Of a DNA stretch of 64,000 bases, positions 1 to 8,485 are shown in pieces. The stretch is from Poriferisodalis sp965221945. GTDB lineage: Bacteria; Actinomycetota; Acidimicrobiia; Acidimicrobiales; Poriferisodalaceae. The notes under the pieces were generated by a model that saw nothing but the letters and a program-made list of their open reading frames with translations, made no database searches and was not told where the DNA came from. The position numbers and the translations under genes were made by a program. The DNA is taken from assembly GCF_965221945.1 (NCBI RefSeq), contig NZ_OZ244925.1, positions 682,001 through 746,000 of the forward strand. Reading direction: 5' to 3'. Within the stretch, counting starts at the first letter, position 1; each line of letters starts with the position of its first letter.

Positions 1-1318
1 TGTGGGCCACATCAGGCACGCCGACCGGGAGAATCGTGCCGTCGTCGAACTGGACGAATGGACGCTGGTGGCACACACGCTCGATTTGCTTGCGACGCTC
101 GATCGCCGCGGGCGCAGCACCGGCTGTTTCGCTCTCGGATCGAAGAGCGTCCTGCATCTGGCCGACGGAGGTCACGAGATGTTCTGCGATGAACGTGAGG
201 GGAATCTGCAGCGACTGCCCGAAGGCGTGCTGGGCGTATGCCGCCAGCGCTGGCAGGGTCCACAGTCGATTGTCACGGATCAGCGACTCGATCATGATCT
301 TCAGCATCAAGGTCACCGTGATGGCAACTACGCGTAGGTCGAGTCCCGATGCGGTGTGCAGGTCTGCCCTCAGGTCCGAAGGCGTCTGGCCCGGAGGCCA
401 TGAGCCGTGTGGATGATCATCGGGCAGGTCCACCAGCAATGCCCAGTCGCGTGGCGATGCATGGGGTTGCCCGGTGCTGCGTAGGCCGAAGGTTTGCGCC
501 ATCAGCATGGCCAATTCGTCTTCGTCGTCCATGTCGAATGGCGTGTCGACAGACAGGAGCCAGATCGCAGTGCGAATCTCGGGATGCGAGGGCGGTTGCT
601 CGTTGATGATGCTCGGGAAGTACTCGGCGATGTAGTTGCGGACTAGGGGACTGCACCGCGAGGCGCGCCACGAGCGAGGGCTGTCGGCATCGCTGGCAGG
701 GCACGCAGCGTCCACGGCAATCACCCTCATGATCTGTGGGACGACCAGACGATTCGCCTCGCCGTGCAGCCACTGCCGGTCGGGTTCTGGCCCGGCCAGG
801 TGGTGGCGTTCGAGAGCGCTGCGTGCTTGAGCGCTTGAGCGCAGCGCTATCTCGCCGGCGAAGGCCCAATGCAGAGCCACCCGCAGCAGCGTCCCGGGAT
901 TCGCGCGTACGAGCACCACTGCGGCGGCTCGGCGCAAGGTGGGACCCGCGGGGAAGATCTCCAGCGCTGAGGGTTCGATCAGCAGTTCCGCGGCAAGGCT
1001 GCGCTGAAACCAGTAGTCGTCTGCCACATCTCCGGGTAGCTGGAGTGCGCTGCCGGGTGCCTGTCGCCACGGCTGGTGAATCCCGCTTCCAATCCGGTCG
1101 GACATGAAGGTCACCGGCTTGACGACGTAGTGCAGCGGCAACAGCCCCGCAGTGGCTGCGAGCGCGCCCGGCCTGCCTGCCTCGGGCAGACGCAGCACGT
1201 AGTGAGTGGTCATATGGGTCAATTCGCGCGGCATGTACTTGTTCACGTGCAATGCCCATGAAGCCTCAGACTCCACGTTCACCACGAATGCATCTGCGCC
1301 GACTTGTCGAATTCGCAT
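1..1318 (-). CDS. Hypothetical protein, C-terminus cut by the window edge
   Basis: A reading frame stays open from an ATG at 1318 to base 1, giving at least 439 residues. The start is chosen because GAGG lies just upstream (TCGAGGTTGTGAGC before the ATG). ATGs at 1234 and 1213 are alternatives. The N-terminal part reads MTTHYVLRLPEAGRP from 1213; later segments include DYWFQRSLAAELLIEP and LVRNYIAEYFPSIINEQ. The sequence has normal amino-acid composition, while the overlapping frames are arginine- and serine-rich, which supports this frame. It has no signal peptide or obvious membrane segment. I do not recognise a family. It heads an accessory region of hypothetical genes. Confidence 0.7.
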   Translation of the reverse strand, partial: MRIRQVGADAFVVNVESEASWALHVNKYMPRELTHMTTHYVLRLPEAGRPGALAATAGLLPLHYVVKPVTFMSDRIGSGIHQPWRQAPGSALQLPGDVADDYWFQRSLAAELLIEPSALEIFPAGPTLRRAAAVVLVRANPGTLLRVALHWAFAGEIALRSSAQARSALERHHLAGPEPDRQWLHGEANRLVVPQIMRVIAVDAACPASDADSPRSWRASRCSPLVRNYIAEYFPSIINEQPPSHPEIRTAIWLLSVDTPFDMDDEDELAMLMAQTFGLRSTGQPHASPRDWALLVDLPDDHPHGSWPPGQTPSDLRADLHTASGLDLRVVAITVTLMLKIMIESLIRDNRLWTLPALAAYAQHAFGQSLQIPLTFIAEHLVTSVGQMQDALRSESETAGAAPAAIERRKQIERVCHQRPFVQFDDGTILPVGVPDVAH

Positions 1319-1874
1319 GCTCACAACCTCGACCTGTCGGCAACGTCGTCGAATCGAATGGGACGATTCCCCGCAATCGACCTCAAACCCGCCAAGGCGC
1401 CCGCGATGACAGATCGCTACGAGTGAGCGATTCGCCAGCGGACCTCGCGATCATCGCGCGCGCAAGCTGAGGAACCGCGTCTATTTCCAATCAGCGACGA
1501 GTCCGTGCGAGGCACTGCGCGAGAGCGACACTCATCAACTCTTCAGCAGGGCAGACCTAGACGCCGCCGGCTCCCGCCGCCACGCTGGTCTGACCTCCCC
1601 CGCCGGGGCCGCAGCCACCGTGCGTCTTGCATCCAGAGGACGTTCGCTGGGTTTGGCCGAGCGGCGCAATTGACGCAACGCGGCTCCAAGAGCGAGCGGC
1701 AAAGCGGGTTCGCTCGTCCGTCGGGACGGTCCTCGGCGCTCGAAGCCACAAGCCAGCGAATTCCTCGCGCCCCTGCTCCGCGCCACCGAGAAATGCCCGG
1801 CATAGCCGAACCGACCTAGTTCTACGATCGGGCGAAGGACCCCACACCTCGTCCGCCGACAAAGGACTTCCCCG
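1319..1874. other. Intergenic stretch, no gene recognised
   Basis: 556 bases between a leftward and a rightward gene. Open frames here are arginine-, serine- and proline-rich and look like chance frames in GC-rich DNA. The last 20 bases hold the ribosome-binding site of the next gene. Promoters for the two divergent genes should lie here, but no convincing -35/-10 pair stands out. Confidence 0.5.
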
Positions 1875-2750
1875 ATGACGCTTGCTGCGTGGCTCCAGCG
1901 AATAGCCGCCTCTCCCGGTTTCAGCGAGTTCTCGCGCCGCATCGACAACGCCCGACGTGCCTACCGGCAGTGGGCCTATGAGAATCGGGACCAAATTGCC
2001 CTCGCCGTCAAGAAGCTCGACATCGGCATCGCGTACTACATCACGCCCCTGCGCGATTTTCCGGTGCGGTATGCGGCCCTCGTCGTGCCCGATGCGATCG
2101 AGCCGATCGTCGCGAACGGCTGGTATCCCGACCCTGACGATTCGCTGGGCGGTCTCCACTTGCTCGCGGAAGTCTTCGACGAGGAAGCCGCTTGCGGGAA
2201 CGACGAGCCGACCGGGACGGCTTCTGAGTCAAGCGAGGAGCGGCAATCCGCCGACGATCTGATGAGCGAGAAGACCGGGGACAAGCTCGACGGCATCGAA
2301 GCGGACCTCTGCGAAGCATTCCCGTCGAGGTCCCCGATACTGCGCGAGGCCTTCGAAGCGCACCGGCAGGCAAAGTTCAACCTGTCCGTGCCGGTCCTGA
2401 TCGCGCAAGCCGACGGCATCTGGCACGACCGGTGCAAGAAGTCGGTCTTCACCCATAAGCGCAAGAGCGCCGTCGATGAGATGCTCATAAGGCCGAGAGC
2501 GCATACCGCCGCACCGCTGGCGCAAGCGCTCCGCGGCGACGACTGGCCGCTGACGCTCAACGAAGGCAAGCGCCAGCGCATTCCCGACTTCTCCCAGTTG
2601 AACCGGCACCAAGTCCTGCACGGCGAGACCACCGACTACGGAACCGAATTGAACAGTCTCAAGGCAATCTCGTTCATCAGGTTCTGCAGCTTCGTGCTGT
2701 CCGACATGACAGAGGACGCTGAAGCCGGTACGGGTTTGCGTGCAGCTTAA
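1875..2750 (+). CDS. Hypothetical protein with a C-terminal HEPN-like R-x-H motif
   Basis: A 291-residue protein. The ATG is preceded by AAAGGA with 9 bases of spacing. The N-terminal half has a helical stretch (residues 1-60) and a WYPDPDDSLG segment near 80. An acidic, low-complexity linker covers about 105-135. The C-terminal domain ends in LNRHQVLHGETTDYGTE followed by NSLKAISFIRF. An Arg-x(3-5)-His motif followed by a helix is typical of HEPN-like RNase and abortive-infection domains, and the same kind of ending occurs in uncharacterised bacterial proteins near defence genes. The HEPN assignment is an inference from this motif. It stands alone and is not in an operon. Confidence 0.75.
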   Translation: MTLAAWLQRIAASPGFSEFSRRIDNARRAYRQWAYENRDQIALAVKKLDIGIAYYITPLRDFPVRYAALVVPDAIEPIVANGWYPDPDDSLGGLHLLAEVFDEEAACGNDEPTGTASESSEERQSADDLMSEKTGDKLDGIEADLCEAFPSRSPILREAFEAHRQAKFNLSVPVLIAQADGIWHDRCKKSVFTHKRKSAVDEMLIRPRAHTAAPLAQALRGDDWPLTLNEGKRQRIPDFSQLNRHQVLHGETTDYGTELNSLKAISFIRFCSFVLSDMTEDAEAGTGLRAA

Positions 2751-2842
2751 TCGTTGATGCTCAAGCAGCGCTCGCTGACGCGGGGCACCGGCCCGACACT
2801 CACAACCGACCGGCGACGTGAATCGCCGCGATTCTCACCAGT

Positions 2843-3217
2843 TCAGTTGGGGAGGGTCTCGACGGTCGGGATCGCATACGCGACGTAGAACCAGACCTGA
2901 GCCGGCACGCACAGTACGGCGACCACGATCACGGACCGCCGGCGAAACAGCAACGACAGCCCCTGGGTCGCGGCGATCGTGACTGCGATCACTGCCCATC
3001 CCGCCGCGTACCGCTGCTCGCATATCGCGTCCCAGTCGGAACCGCAGAACGCGCTCGCGAACACAAATCCGCCGGGCACCCACATCAGGATCAGCGCACC
3101 CAGCGTCCAGGCGGACAGGGCCGCTGTAGCCCCGAAGCGTTGAGCGGGCCGCTCGGCGTGGAGCGGGGGTGGCGGGACCGGACGAGGCCGCGGGGCCTTG
3201 CCGGGCTTGGGTGCCAT
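2843..3217 (-). CDS. Small hypothetical membrane protein
   Basis: 124 residues. The N-terminus is basic and proline-rich (residues 1-25). Three hydrophobic segments follow, at about 33-55, 72-90 and 96-115, with a cysteine-containing loop (FCGSDWDAICEQRY) between the first two. This predicts a three-pass membrane protein with a cytoplasmic basic tail. The frame stays open upstream to about 3340 without a usable start codon, so the N-terminus is uncertain. No family recognised. Confidence 0.55.
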   Translation of the reverse strand: MAPKPGKAPRPRPVPPPPLHAERPAQRFGATAALSAWTLGALILMWVPGGFVFASAFCGSDWDAICEQRYAAGWAVIAVTIAATQGLSLLFRRRSVIVVAVLCVPAQVWFYVAYAIPTVETLPN

Positions 3218-3551
3218 CAGACGGGCTTGCTGGCGGGCGGAGGCGGCTCGGCTCGGGGCATCTCCAGCACAGCAGTACCACTCCGAGCGCGGAGGCCTGC
3301 TCAGCCAGCTTGTGATCTTGACCTCGGTATAGCGTCACGCAAACGAGGTCGCAGCGAACCTCTCCGAGTTCACGATCAGCGCTGGCCCGCTTGACGAGAC
3401 GAAAGCTCGACTCCGCCACGCATCCATGGCGGGGAGCAGGGCGCTGGCCCTTGGATGGCGTGAATCGCGGCCGCTGAGATGAAGCGGCGGAATACGGCCG
3501 TATCTCGGTGCCCCCAGGAGCGCGGGCATCCGGTGAGTCGGGCTGAGGCCG
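3218..3551. other. Intergenic stretch, no gene recognised
   Basis: 334 bases between two leftward genes. The minus strand shows two overlapping open frames (one starting at 3419) with partly protein-like composition, but neither has a good start signal or a recognisable motif. It may hold a decayed gene. I see no terminator hairpin or promoter I can defend. Confidence 0.35.
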
Positions 3552-4289
3552 CTATGTCGGTTCGGCCTTCGTCAACTCGCTGCCATCGACCCAGCGTGCC
3601 AAAGTGCTCAGCGCGCCGAGTTGCTCCAGTGCCTGTTGCTCGGTGAGGTCGGCCTTCTTGTGGGCGACGAGATTGCGGAAGCCTTGGAAGCATGCTTCGC
3701 CGAGCCTCATCGCTCCCATGTGGGCGGACTTCCAAGTGTCGGTGTCCTCAGGATCGATGTCCGGCAAACGCAGTCGTGGCGTGTCGGCGGTCGGTTCGCT
3801 CGTTGAGAAAGCCTGCTGGTACAAACTGACGCCGCTGAGGTCTTTCCGTCCCATCTTCACCTGGGTCTTTTGGTTCAGCACTTCGGCAGCCGCATGTACG
3901 GCGTCGTCGTAGTAGCCGTCGTCCCAGCGTCCCTTCGCGGCATCCCACACCCACTCGTGGAGACCGCTCGCAGCGAGCACGGGACCCGAAGGACCGAGGA
4001 TTCGCCGAGCATCGTCGGCGTAGTCGATGTAGCCGATCAGCAGGTCCGCGGCTTCGAGACCGTCGCTCATGTCATCGAAGTCCCAGTACGACTTGAGGCC
4101 TTCAAGCCTGGGCAGCAACGAAGGATCAAGCCGTTCGGCGATCTGCCGAATAAGCGGCAGCAACTGAAGAGCGGCTGAACGGCCAACCTCGTGCTCGGAA
4201 TTGTCCTCGTTGGCGCGGGCATCGTGGAGCCAGTCACGAAATTGCTTGACCCGCTCCAACGCCAATTCATAGTCGTCGAGCGTCACCAC
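3552..4289 (-). CDS. TIGR02391 (Ymh) family protein
   Basis: 245 residues from a GTG at 4289, preceded by AAGGAGAG with 6 bases of spacing. An upstream GTG at 4358 would touch the previous gene's stop but has no such site. The C-terminal two thirds carries the family signature: GLHEWVWDAAKGRWDDGYYD, then AAEVLNQKTQVKMGRKDLSG, then LGEACFQGFRNLVAHK. TIGR02391/Ymh proteins are uncharacterised and often found in phage and defence-related loci; the RNLVAHK motif is HEPN-like. The gene is the third of a leftward three-gene run, so it probably works with the two proteins upstream. A role in phage or plasmid exclusion is an inference from this company. Confidence 0.85.
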   Translation of the reverse strand: MVTLDDYELALERVKQFRDWLHDARANEDNSEHEVGRSAALQLLPLIRQIAERLDPSLLPRLEGLKSYWDFDDMSDGLEAADLLIGYIDYADDARRILGPSGPVLAASGLHEWVWDAAKGRWDDGYYDDAVHAAAEVLNQKTQVKMGRKDLSGVSLYQQAFSTSEPTADTPRLRLPDIDPEDTDTWKSAHMGAMRLGEACFQGFRNLVAHKKADLTEQQALEQLGALSTLARWVDGSELTKAEPT

Positions 4290-4358
4290 CCAAGTCTCTC
4301 CTTCTGCCGGAACAAGACGATCGTAAGGTCGAAACCACAGAACGCGCGAAGCATGCAC

Positions 4359-5285
4359 TCAGTTCTCGTGCTCGTCCAGCGTGCCGCGTGCACGGCCTCG
4401 GGCGAGCCTGAGGATGATGGCACCGACGACGTGCACAGTCAGCCACGCGTCCTCGCGAACGGCGTTCCCTTCCCCGGGATGGGCGCTACCGAGGTTGCCA
4501 CGATCCGCTGTCAGCCAGCCCTCCAGCGGCTTGTCGTGTTTCGCCAAGAGTCCATTGTCGATCGAGGCTGCAATTTGCTTTGAGAGCTTGTCAGAGCCTT
4601 CGCCACAGCCGAGTGCAGCCAATACCGATTGCAGCGCTGTGCACGCCTTGGTGATGGCTTCGTCGGGCTGGCCGTGCTGGATCGCCCTGAGAGCCTCTCG
4701 GTATGTGGAGTCGGCGTCAGCGAAGGCTCGGTCGCCGGTGAGGAATTTCACCGTGGGGACCAGAATTTCTTGGTCCGCAATGCTGCCGCTGCGCGGCAGA
4801 AAGTCCCCGTCCACGAAGACGAAACCGATCCGGTGGTCGTCCAGGATTTCAGTGATCCGGTCCCGGAGCAACTCGCGCGAACGGGGACCTCTCTTGATGA
4901 ACTCCTCATCCCTGACCGCCTGCCAGCGCCAGAAACCCTCGATCAAGCCCAAGATGACCGCCGGCGACACGTCCGGGTCCCTGATGCTGTCCACGAAGTC
5001 ATCGACACTCTGGCGGCCGAACAACTCGGGCACTTCGGCCACCCGGCTCACGACCCCCGCGGCGTCAGAGACCTCCTGGGTGATGGCACTCAACAACCTT
5101 TCTGCGTCGCGGCCGTCCCTGTCGTCCCAGAGTTGGTCTCGTACGCATGCAGCGAGTTTGTTGCGTGCCGTCGCGTCCAGCGCCTCGGTCCACAGGCTCA
5201 CGCCTGCAGCCTCTCGCTCGGCCATGTCGCGTCGAAGCTCCTGTTTCGGAAAGGGCACCCATGGCTGCTCGACCGGATCGGTCAT
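4359..5285 (-). CDS. Abortive-infection-like protein with an Abi-C/HEPN-type C-terminus
   Basis: 308 residues. The ATG at 5285 overlaps the stop of the preceding gene as ATGA, so the two are probably translationally coupled. A TTG nine bases upstream is an alternative. The C-terminal 100 residues read EAITKACTALQSVLAAL, then SKQIAASIDNGLL, then RGNLGSAHPGE, then TVHVVGAIILRL. This order matches the Abi_C type of domain, in which R-x-G-x-(S/G)-x-H-G is the HEPN motif. The N-terminal half, about 1-190, is an unrecognised helical region with an aromatic GFWRWQAV segment. In Abi_C proteins this domain is linked to abortive infection. The match is from memory of the motif order. Confidence 0.7.
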   Translation of the reverse strand: MTDPVEQPWVPFPKQELRRDMAEREAAGVSLWTEALDATARNKLAACVRDQLWDDRDGRDAERLLSAITQEVSDAAGVVSRVAEVPELFGRQSVDDFVDSIRDPDVSPAVILGLIEGFWRWQAVRDEEFIKRGPRSRELLRDRITEILDDHRIGFVFVDGDFLPRSGSIADQEILVPTVKFLTGDRAFADADSTYREALRAIQHGQPDEAITKACTALQSVLAALGCGEGSDKLSKQIAASIDNGLLAKHDKPLEGWLTADRGNLGSAHPGEGNAVREDAWLTVHVVGAIILRLARGRARGTLDEHEN

Positions 5286-6319
5286 GACTGACAAACAGCT
5301 TCAGCCACGACCCCGTGGAACTGCTCAGCCACCGACGTGGCCAGCATGACCGCGGTCAACGACCGGCACGTCGAGAAAACGCCTGGTTGGCCCGCAGCAT
5401 GGACAGTTGCGTGCCTGGAGAAGCCACGAGGAGGCGGCCTCCCGCTCTCCGGCGACCATCGCACGAGTGCTCGGGCGACAGGCTGGAGGGCCAGCCAACA
5501 GCGCAGCCTGCCAATCGGCACACGGTCCAAGCACGCGCCGGTGAACTCCTTGGCTGACTGTGTTCGGAGCCTCAGCGCGACGCTCTCGATGACGCCCGCC
5601 GCGAGCGCCTGGGCAGCCGACGTGTACCCATCGGAGAACGCTTCGACTGCCTCGCTGCACAAGCCGACCAGTTCGCCGCCGAGATCGTCGAGCACGACGC
5701 GGCAGTCGTCCATGATCTCGTCGCTGCGTTCCACGAGTACTTGTCGACGCGCAGACGCATCGGGTGCCGCCAGAAGCTTCTGGACGATCTCCGCACGCGG
5801 AACCCCGCACACGGCGATGCCCTCGACTCGCGCTATCTCCGCCACCGCGTCGAGAGACGGCAGGCTGCGCAGATTCGGCGGGTAGCAGTCCTCCAGCCGC
5901 TTCCACAAGTCATTGGGCGAGCGCGTCGAAGCAACGATGGAGGCTTCTTCGACTGAGCGGCCGAACCTCGCGACAGGCGAGAGGTCGAGTCGCAGGCCCG
6001 ACTGGAGCCTGTACACGCACGAATCTGCCGCTGCAGCGATGTCGTCCACGAACCCCTTGGACGTTGCGGCCATTCGGGTCAACCCCCGACTCGCAGCAAT
6101 CCCCGCGTCGAGGCGCCCCGCTGCGCTGATCGACCTCGACCATGAGGCTCCGAGTTGTCCGCTCTCGGCGAGTCCGGAACTGAACGCTGCGACACGAGGA
6201 GTTTCACGAGCGAACGCCGTCACTGCCCGCGCCGTGTGATCCAATCCGAGGACAGCGCGAAGCGATAGCGCCTCAGCCATCCCGCGGTGGCCGTCACGAC
6301 TGGACCAGCTATCAGCCAT
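5282..6319 (-). CDS. Hypothetical protein, first gene of the Abi-like operon
   Basis: 345 residues from an ATG at 6319. An in-frame upstream start at 6370 is possible but has no better ribosome site, and a further ATG lies 13 codons inside. The protein is alanine-, serine- and arginine-rich and mostly helical, with PNDLWKRLEDCYPPNLRSLP near the middle followed by a helical C-terminal half. There are no membrane segments or known catalytic motifs. It overlaps the next gene by four bases, so all three genes (6319 to 3552) should be on one transcript. I do not recognise the family. It could be the sensor or regulatory partner of the two HEPN-type proteins. Confidence 0.65.
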   Translation of the reverse strand: MADSWSSRDGHRGMAEALSLRAVLGLDHTARAVTAFARETPRVAAFSSGLAESGQLGASWSRSISAAGRLDAGIAASRGLTRMAATSKGFVDDIAAAADSCVYRLQSGLRLDLSPVARFGRSVEEASIVASTRSPNDLWKRLEDCYPPNLRSLPSLDAVAEIARVEGIAVCGVPRAEIVQKLLAAPDASARRQVLVERSDEIMDDCRVVLDDLGGELVGLCSEAVEAFSDGYTSAAQALAAGVIESVALRLRTQSAKEFTGACLDRVPIGRLRCWLALQPVARALVRWSPESGRPPPRGFSRHATVHAAGQPGVFSTCRSLTAVMLATSVAEQFHGVVAEAVCQS

Positions 6320-6537
6320 GCGGTCGAGTATGTCCCGACCCCACCAATGCGCCAACCCGGAACGACACATCTGTCATTTCGAGATCGTTGCTTCCGCGGC
6401 GCACAAGGCCCGCAGGCGCTGCTGCTGCTCCAGAACCAGCACGATCAGTGATCGCGCCACCGCATCGTATTCTGGCCACATTCTCGCAGACCATCGATAA
6501 TGCGCGACTCTTCGGGAGCAAGTGTAGGGAATCCCCG

Positions 6538-6590
6538 AATGGCACCCTGAACCCGCGGATCAGGCGAAATACCTGTTGCGCCGCAAGGTC
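6538..6590. repeat. Short diverged direct repeat, copy 1
   Basis: This element resembles 8353-8403. Both begin TGGCACC(C/G)TGAACCCGC and end ACCTGTTGCGCC or GCCTGTTGCGCC, with a more diverged centre. Both copies lie outside recognised genes. Origin unknown; they could be remnants of the same decayed gene or element. Confidence 0.5.
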
Positions 6591-6606
6591 AACGCAATCG
6601 CCGGAT

Positions 6607-6715
6607 CGCCTTTTCCCCGACAGCGTTTCGGCAGCGATCCCGACCGGCCAAGCAGTCGATGTGGCCCCTCCATGCTCGCAGACGAGTCAAACCGCAACGC
6701 ATTTGGGACTCACGG
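6607..6715. repeat. Direct repeat A (about 109 bp)
   Basis: This stretch resembles 13175-13272 in the same orientation. Shared blocks include CCCCGACAGCGTTTCGGCAG, ATCCCGACCGGCCAAGCAG and AGTCAAACCG(C/A)AACGCATT. Copy A has about 12 extra bases in the middle. Over the aligned part identity is high, with roughly one mismatch per ten bases by eye. The two copies bracket about 6.5 kb of accessory genes. Confidence 0.75.
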
Positions 6716-6976
6716 CGCCCTGCCGGCCCCGAAGTCGGCCTGACCTGCACAAGTGCCGGCCCCGAACGAACCGCGTCGTGTCCGGGGCAGAACGCAAATG
6801 TGGACCACCCGCTCGTCCCGATGTGGAGCCTCAAGTGCGGCACTCGTGAAACAGCCGTGACCTGCGAGTCCGCCTGCTTGCGAGCCATCCGCAGACTTCC
6901 ACCGCGGGCGATATTGACTCAGCCACAAGGTGCGCGCCAAGTAGGTTCAGCGGCCCGACCCGAAGGAACCCGCGCT

Positions 6977-7714
6977 ATGTCCGATGACCACATGAAGACT
7001 GCTCTCAGCCTCGTTCATGACCGCCAAGCTCGAACGGCCAAGTTGAGCGAGGTGGTTGAGCGACACCCGAATCTGAGTCGCAAGGGGCTTGAAGAATCCG
7101 ATGTCGGCATGGTCGACTGGGACCAAGAAGAGCTGCGGCGGACGTTGTTGTGGATAGCCGCTTGTGAACCTCATCCGCATACGGAAATCGGTCGTCACAG
7201 CTACTCCTACAAGCATCGTGCAGAGGACGCGACCGGTGCTTACGTTGCCAACGGCTCGCTGATATGTGCAGCGTTGATGTGCGAACTTCTGGTCGTGCCG
7301 ATCGCAGGATCGCTGAATGCGGACATCGGGTTGAAGTCCCCGGTGCTGACACCTGCCAGAGACCATCTCATGGCATGCCAAGCGGCGGATTGCGAAGGGG
7401 CGTGCTTGCTGCACAATCGCGTCGCATCGATTCGGGCGTACCGGCACCCGACTCTTCGAGAGTTGGTCGGGCGAGCCGGGTTCTATTGGGATGAGTTGTC
7501 GCCACGGGTGCAACGGGACCTCAAGGCCGAGCACGAAGCCGATCCGTACAGGGCAATCGAGGACGACGTGAGCGGTCTCTACTCTCGCCTGACTGAGATC
7601 GCTCCAGAGGCACACGAGGCATGGGCCTGGTGCGCCGATTGCGAAGAGCACCACTGCTGGCCGTGCGGTGAATCACCGATTGGCATGTTCGTCTTGCCAT
7701 CGCTCGCCGCCTAG
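6977..7714 (+). CDS. Hypothetical protein with a C-terminal CxxC-HxxC cluster
   Basis: 245 residues. The ATG at 6977 is chosen because GAAGGAA precedes it by 9 bases; the frame is open further upstream but reads as non-coding there. Residues 45-110 contain VDWDQEELRRTLLWIAACEP. A central hydrophobic segment (GSLICAALMCELLVVPIAG, about 93-112) could be a buried helix. The last 30 residues carry CADCEEHHCWPC, a pattern that could bind zinc. There is no export signal. I do not recognise the family and cannot suggest a role beyond a possible metal site. Confidence 0.7.
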   Translation: MSDDHMKTALSLVHDRQARTAKLSEVVERHPNLSRKGLEESDVGMVDWDQEELRRTLLWIAACEPHPHTEIGRHSYSYKHRAEDATGAYVANGSLICAALMCELLVVPIAGSLNADIGLKSPVLTPARDHLMACQAADCEGACLLHNRVASIRAYRHPTLRELVGRAGFYWDELSPRVQRDLKAEHEADPYRAIEDDVSGLYSRLTEIAPEAHEAWAWCADCEEHHCWPCGESPIGMFVLPSLAA

Positions 7715-7913
7715 GTGCGACACACGCAACCCGACAACATCGACCGTCTCGACCGGCCGCGATGTCGCAATTGGAGCCGACACTCTCGATGAGCGCAGCG
7801 GAGCCGATTGACCCAGACACGCATTCTCAAGATACTGCTCTGACCAGCGGAAACGGGTTTCGAACCAGCGCCCTCGCGGTCGTGACCGGCGTGAGTCGCA
7901 AGGAGCGGCATCG

Positions 7914-8264
7914 ATGTCGCTCTCGGGGCGATTGGAGCGGCGTGTGAGTTCGATTGCCTGGACGGCGGTGGTGGTCGGGGGATGGTTCGTGCTGAATCTG
8001 ATCGGCACGCTCGTCAACCGAAGCGATGAACGGATCGGCAGGTTCGTTCGGATTGAGCAGTCAGGCGATGTCCCCACGCCGTCGGACCAACGCACAAGTC
8101 GTCTCCGGGGCGTCCGAGACACCAAGACCAGCGGCAAACTGACAGTCCACCACCCCGACTGGCTGCGACCCGCAGTGCGTGCTCTGAACAACATGCGAGC
8201 GCAAGCGCCGTACTTGGCTGCGACGATGGCGTTGGCGTGGTGGATCGAGCGGATGTGGTCCTAG
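7914..8264 (+). CDS. Small hypothetical membrane protein
   Basis: 116 residues. The ATG is preceded by AAGGAG with 8 bases of spacing, the clearest reason to believe this frame. A hydrophobic segment at about residues 13-32 (SSIAWTAVVVGGWFVLNLIG) predicts a membrane anchor. The central part is charged, and a second weaker hydrophobic stretch lies at the C-terminus (YLAATMALAWWIE). No family recognised. It lies between an unrelated hypothetical gene and an HNH nuclease gene, with no sign of an operon. Confidence 0.55.
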   Translation: MSLSGRLERRVSSIAWTAVVVGGWFVLNLIGTLVNRSDERIGRFVRIEQSGDVPTPSDQRTSRLRGVRDTKTSGKLTVHHPDWLRPAVRALNNMRAQAPYLAATMALAWWIERMWS

Positions 8265-8352
8265 GCGGGCGGTCGTCCTCGGCTTGCAGCAACTGGCGCG
8301 CAAACGCACTTCGCTAGCCCTCGAAGCCCCCAAGGACATGCAGCCAGTAGCG

Positions 8353-8403
8353 AGTGGCACCGTGAACCCGCAGGTCAGCCTGAGTGCCTGTTGCGCCACG
8401 AGG
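8353..8403. repeat. Short diverged direct repeat, copy 2
   Basis: Partner of 6538-6590, with the same orientation and the same conserved ends. It lies in the gap before the HNH nuclease gene. Confidence 0.5.
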
Positions 8404-8485
8404 GACCGCAGCGAACCCTCCATCGGCTGCGTCCCGCCGCTCAGCACTACAGTCCGCGATGATCGCGACTACTAGGACGCTAGGC

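Larger units (their letters stand above)
6320..6976. other. Intergenic stretch with repeat sequences
   Basis: 657 bases between a leftward operon and a rightward gene. It holds repeat copy A (6607-6715) and a shorter element (6538-6590), both with diverged copies elsewhere in the window. The minus strand around 6375-6485 could encode a 35-residue peptide starting MWPEYDAVAR, but I cannot support it as a gene. The ribosome site of the next gene (CGAAGGAA) lies at its right end. Confidence 0.5.

Noticed and set aside
417..1259. A 280-codon leftward frame at the left edge
   Set aside because: It is arginine- and serine-rich and lies over a better frame that runs to the window edge with normal composition.
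2835..3419. A 194-codon leftward frame overlapping the small membrane protein
   Set aside because: Its second half is out of frame with clear membrane segments and is arginine-rich. The first 65 codons look partly protein-like but have no start signal.
7840..7905. GGTTCGAAACCCG on the minus strand, like a tRNA T-arm
   Set aside because: The arm does not pair and no acceptor, D or anticodon stem can be formed around it.
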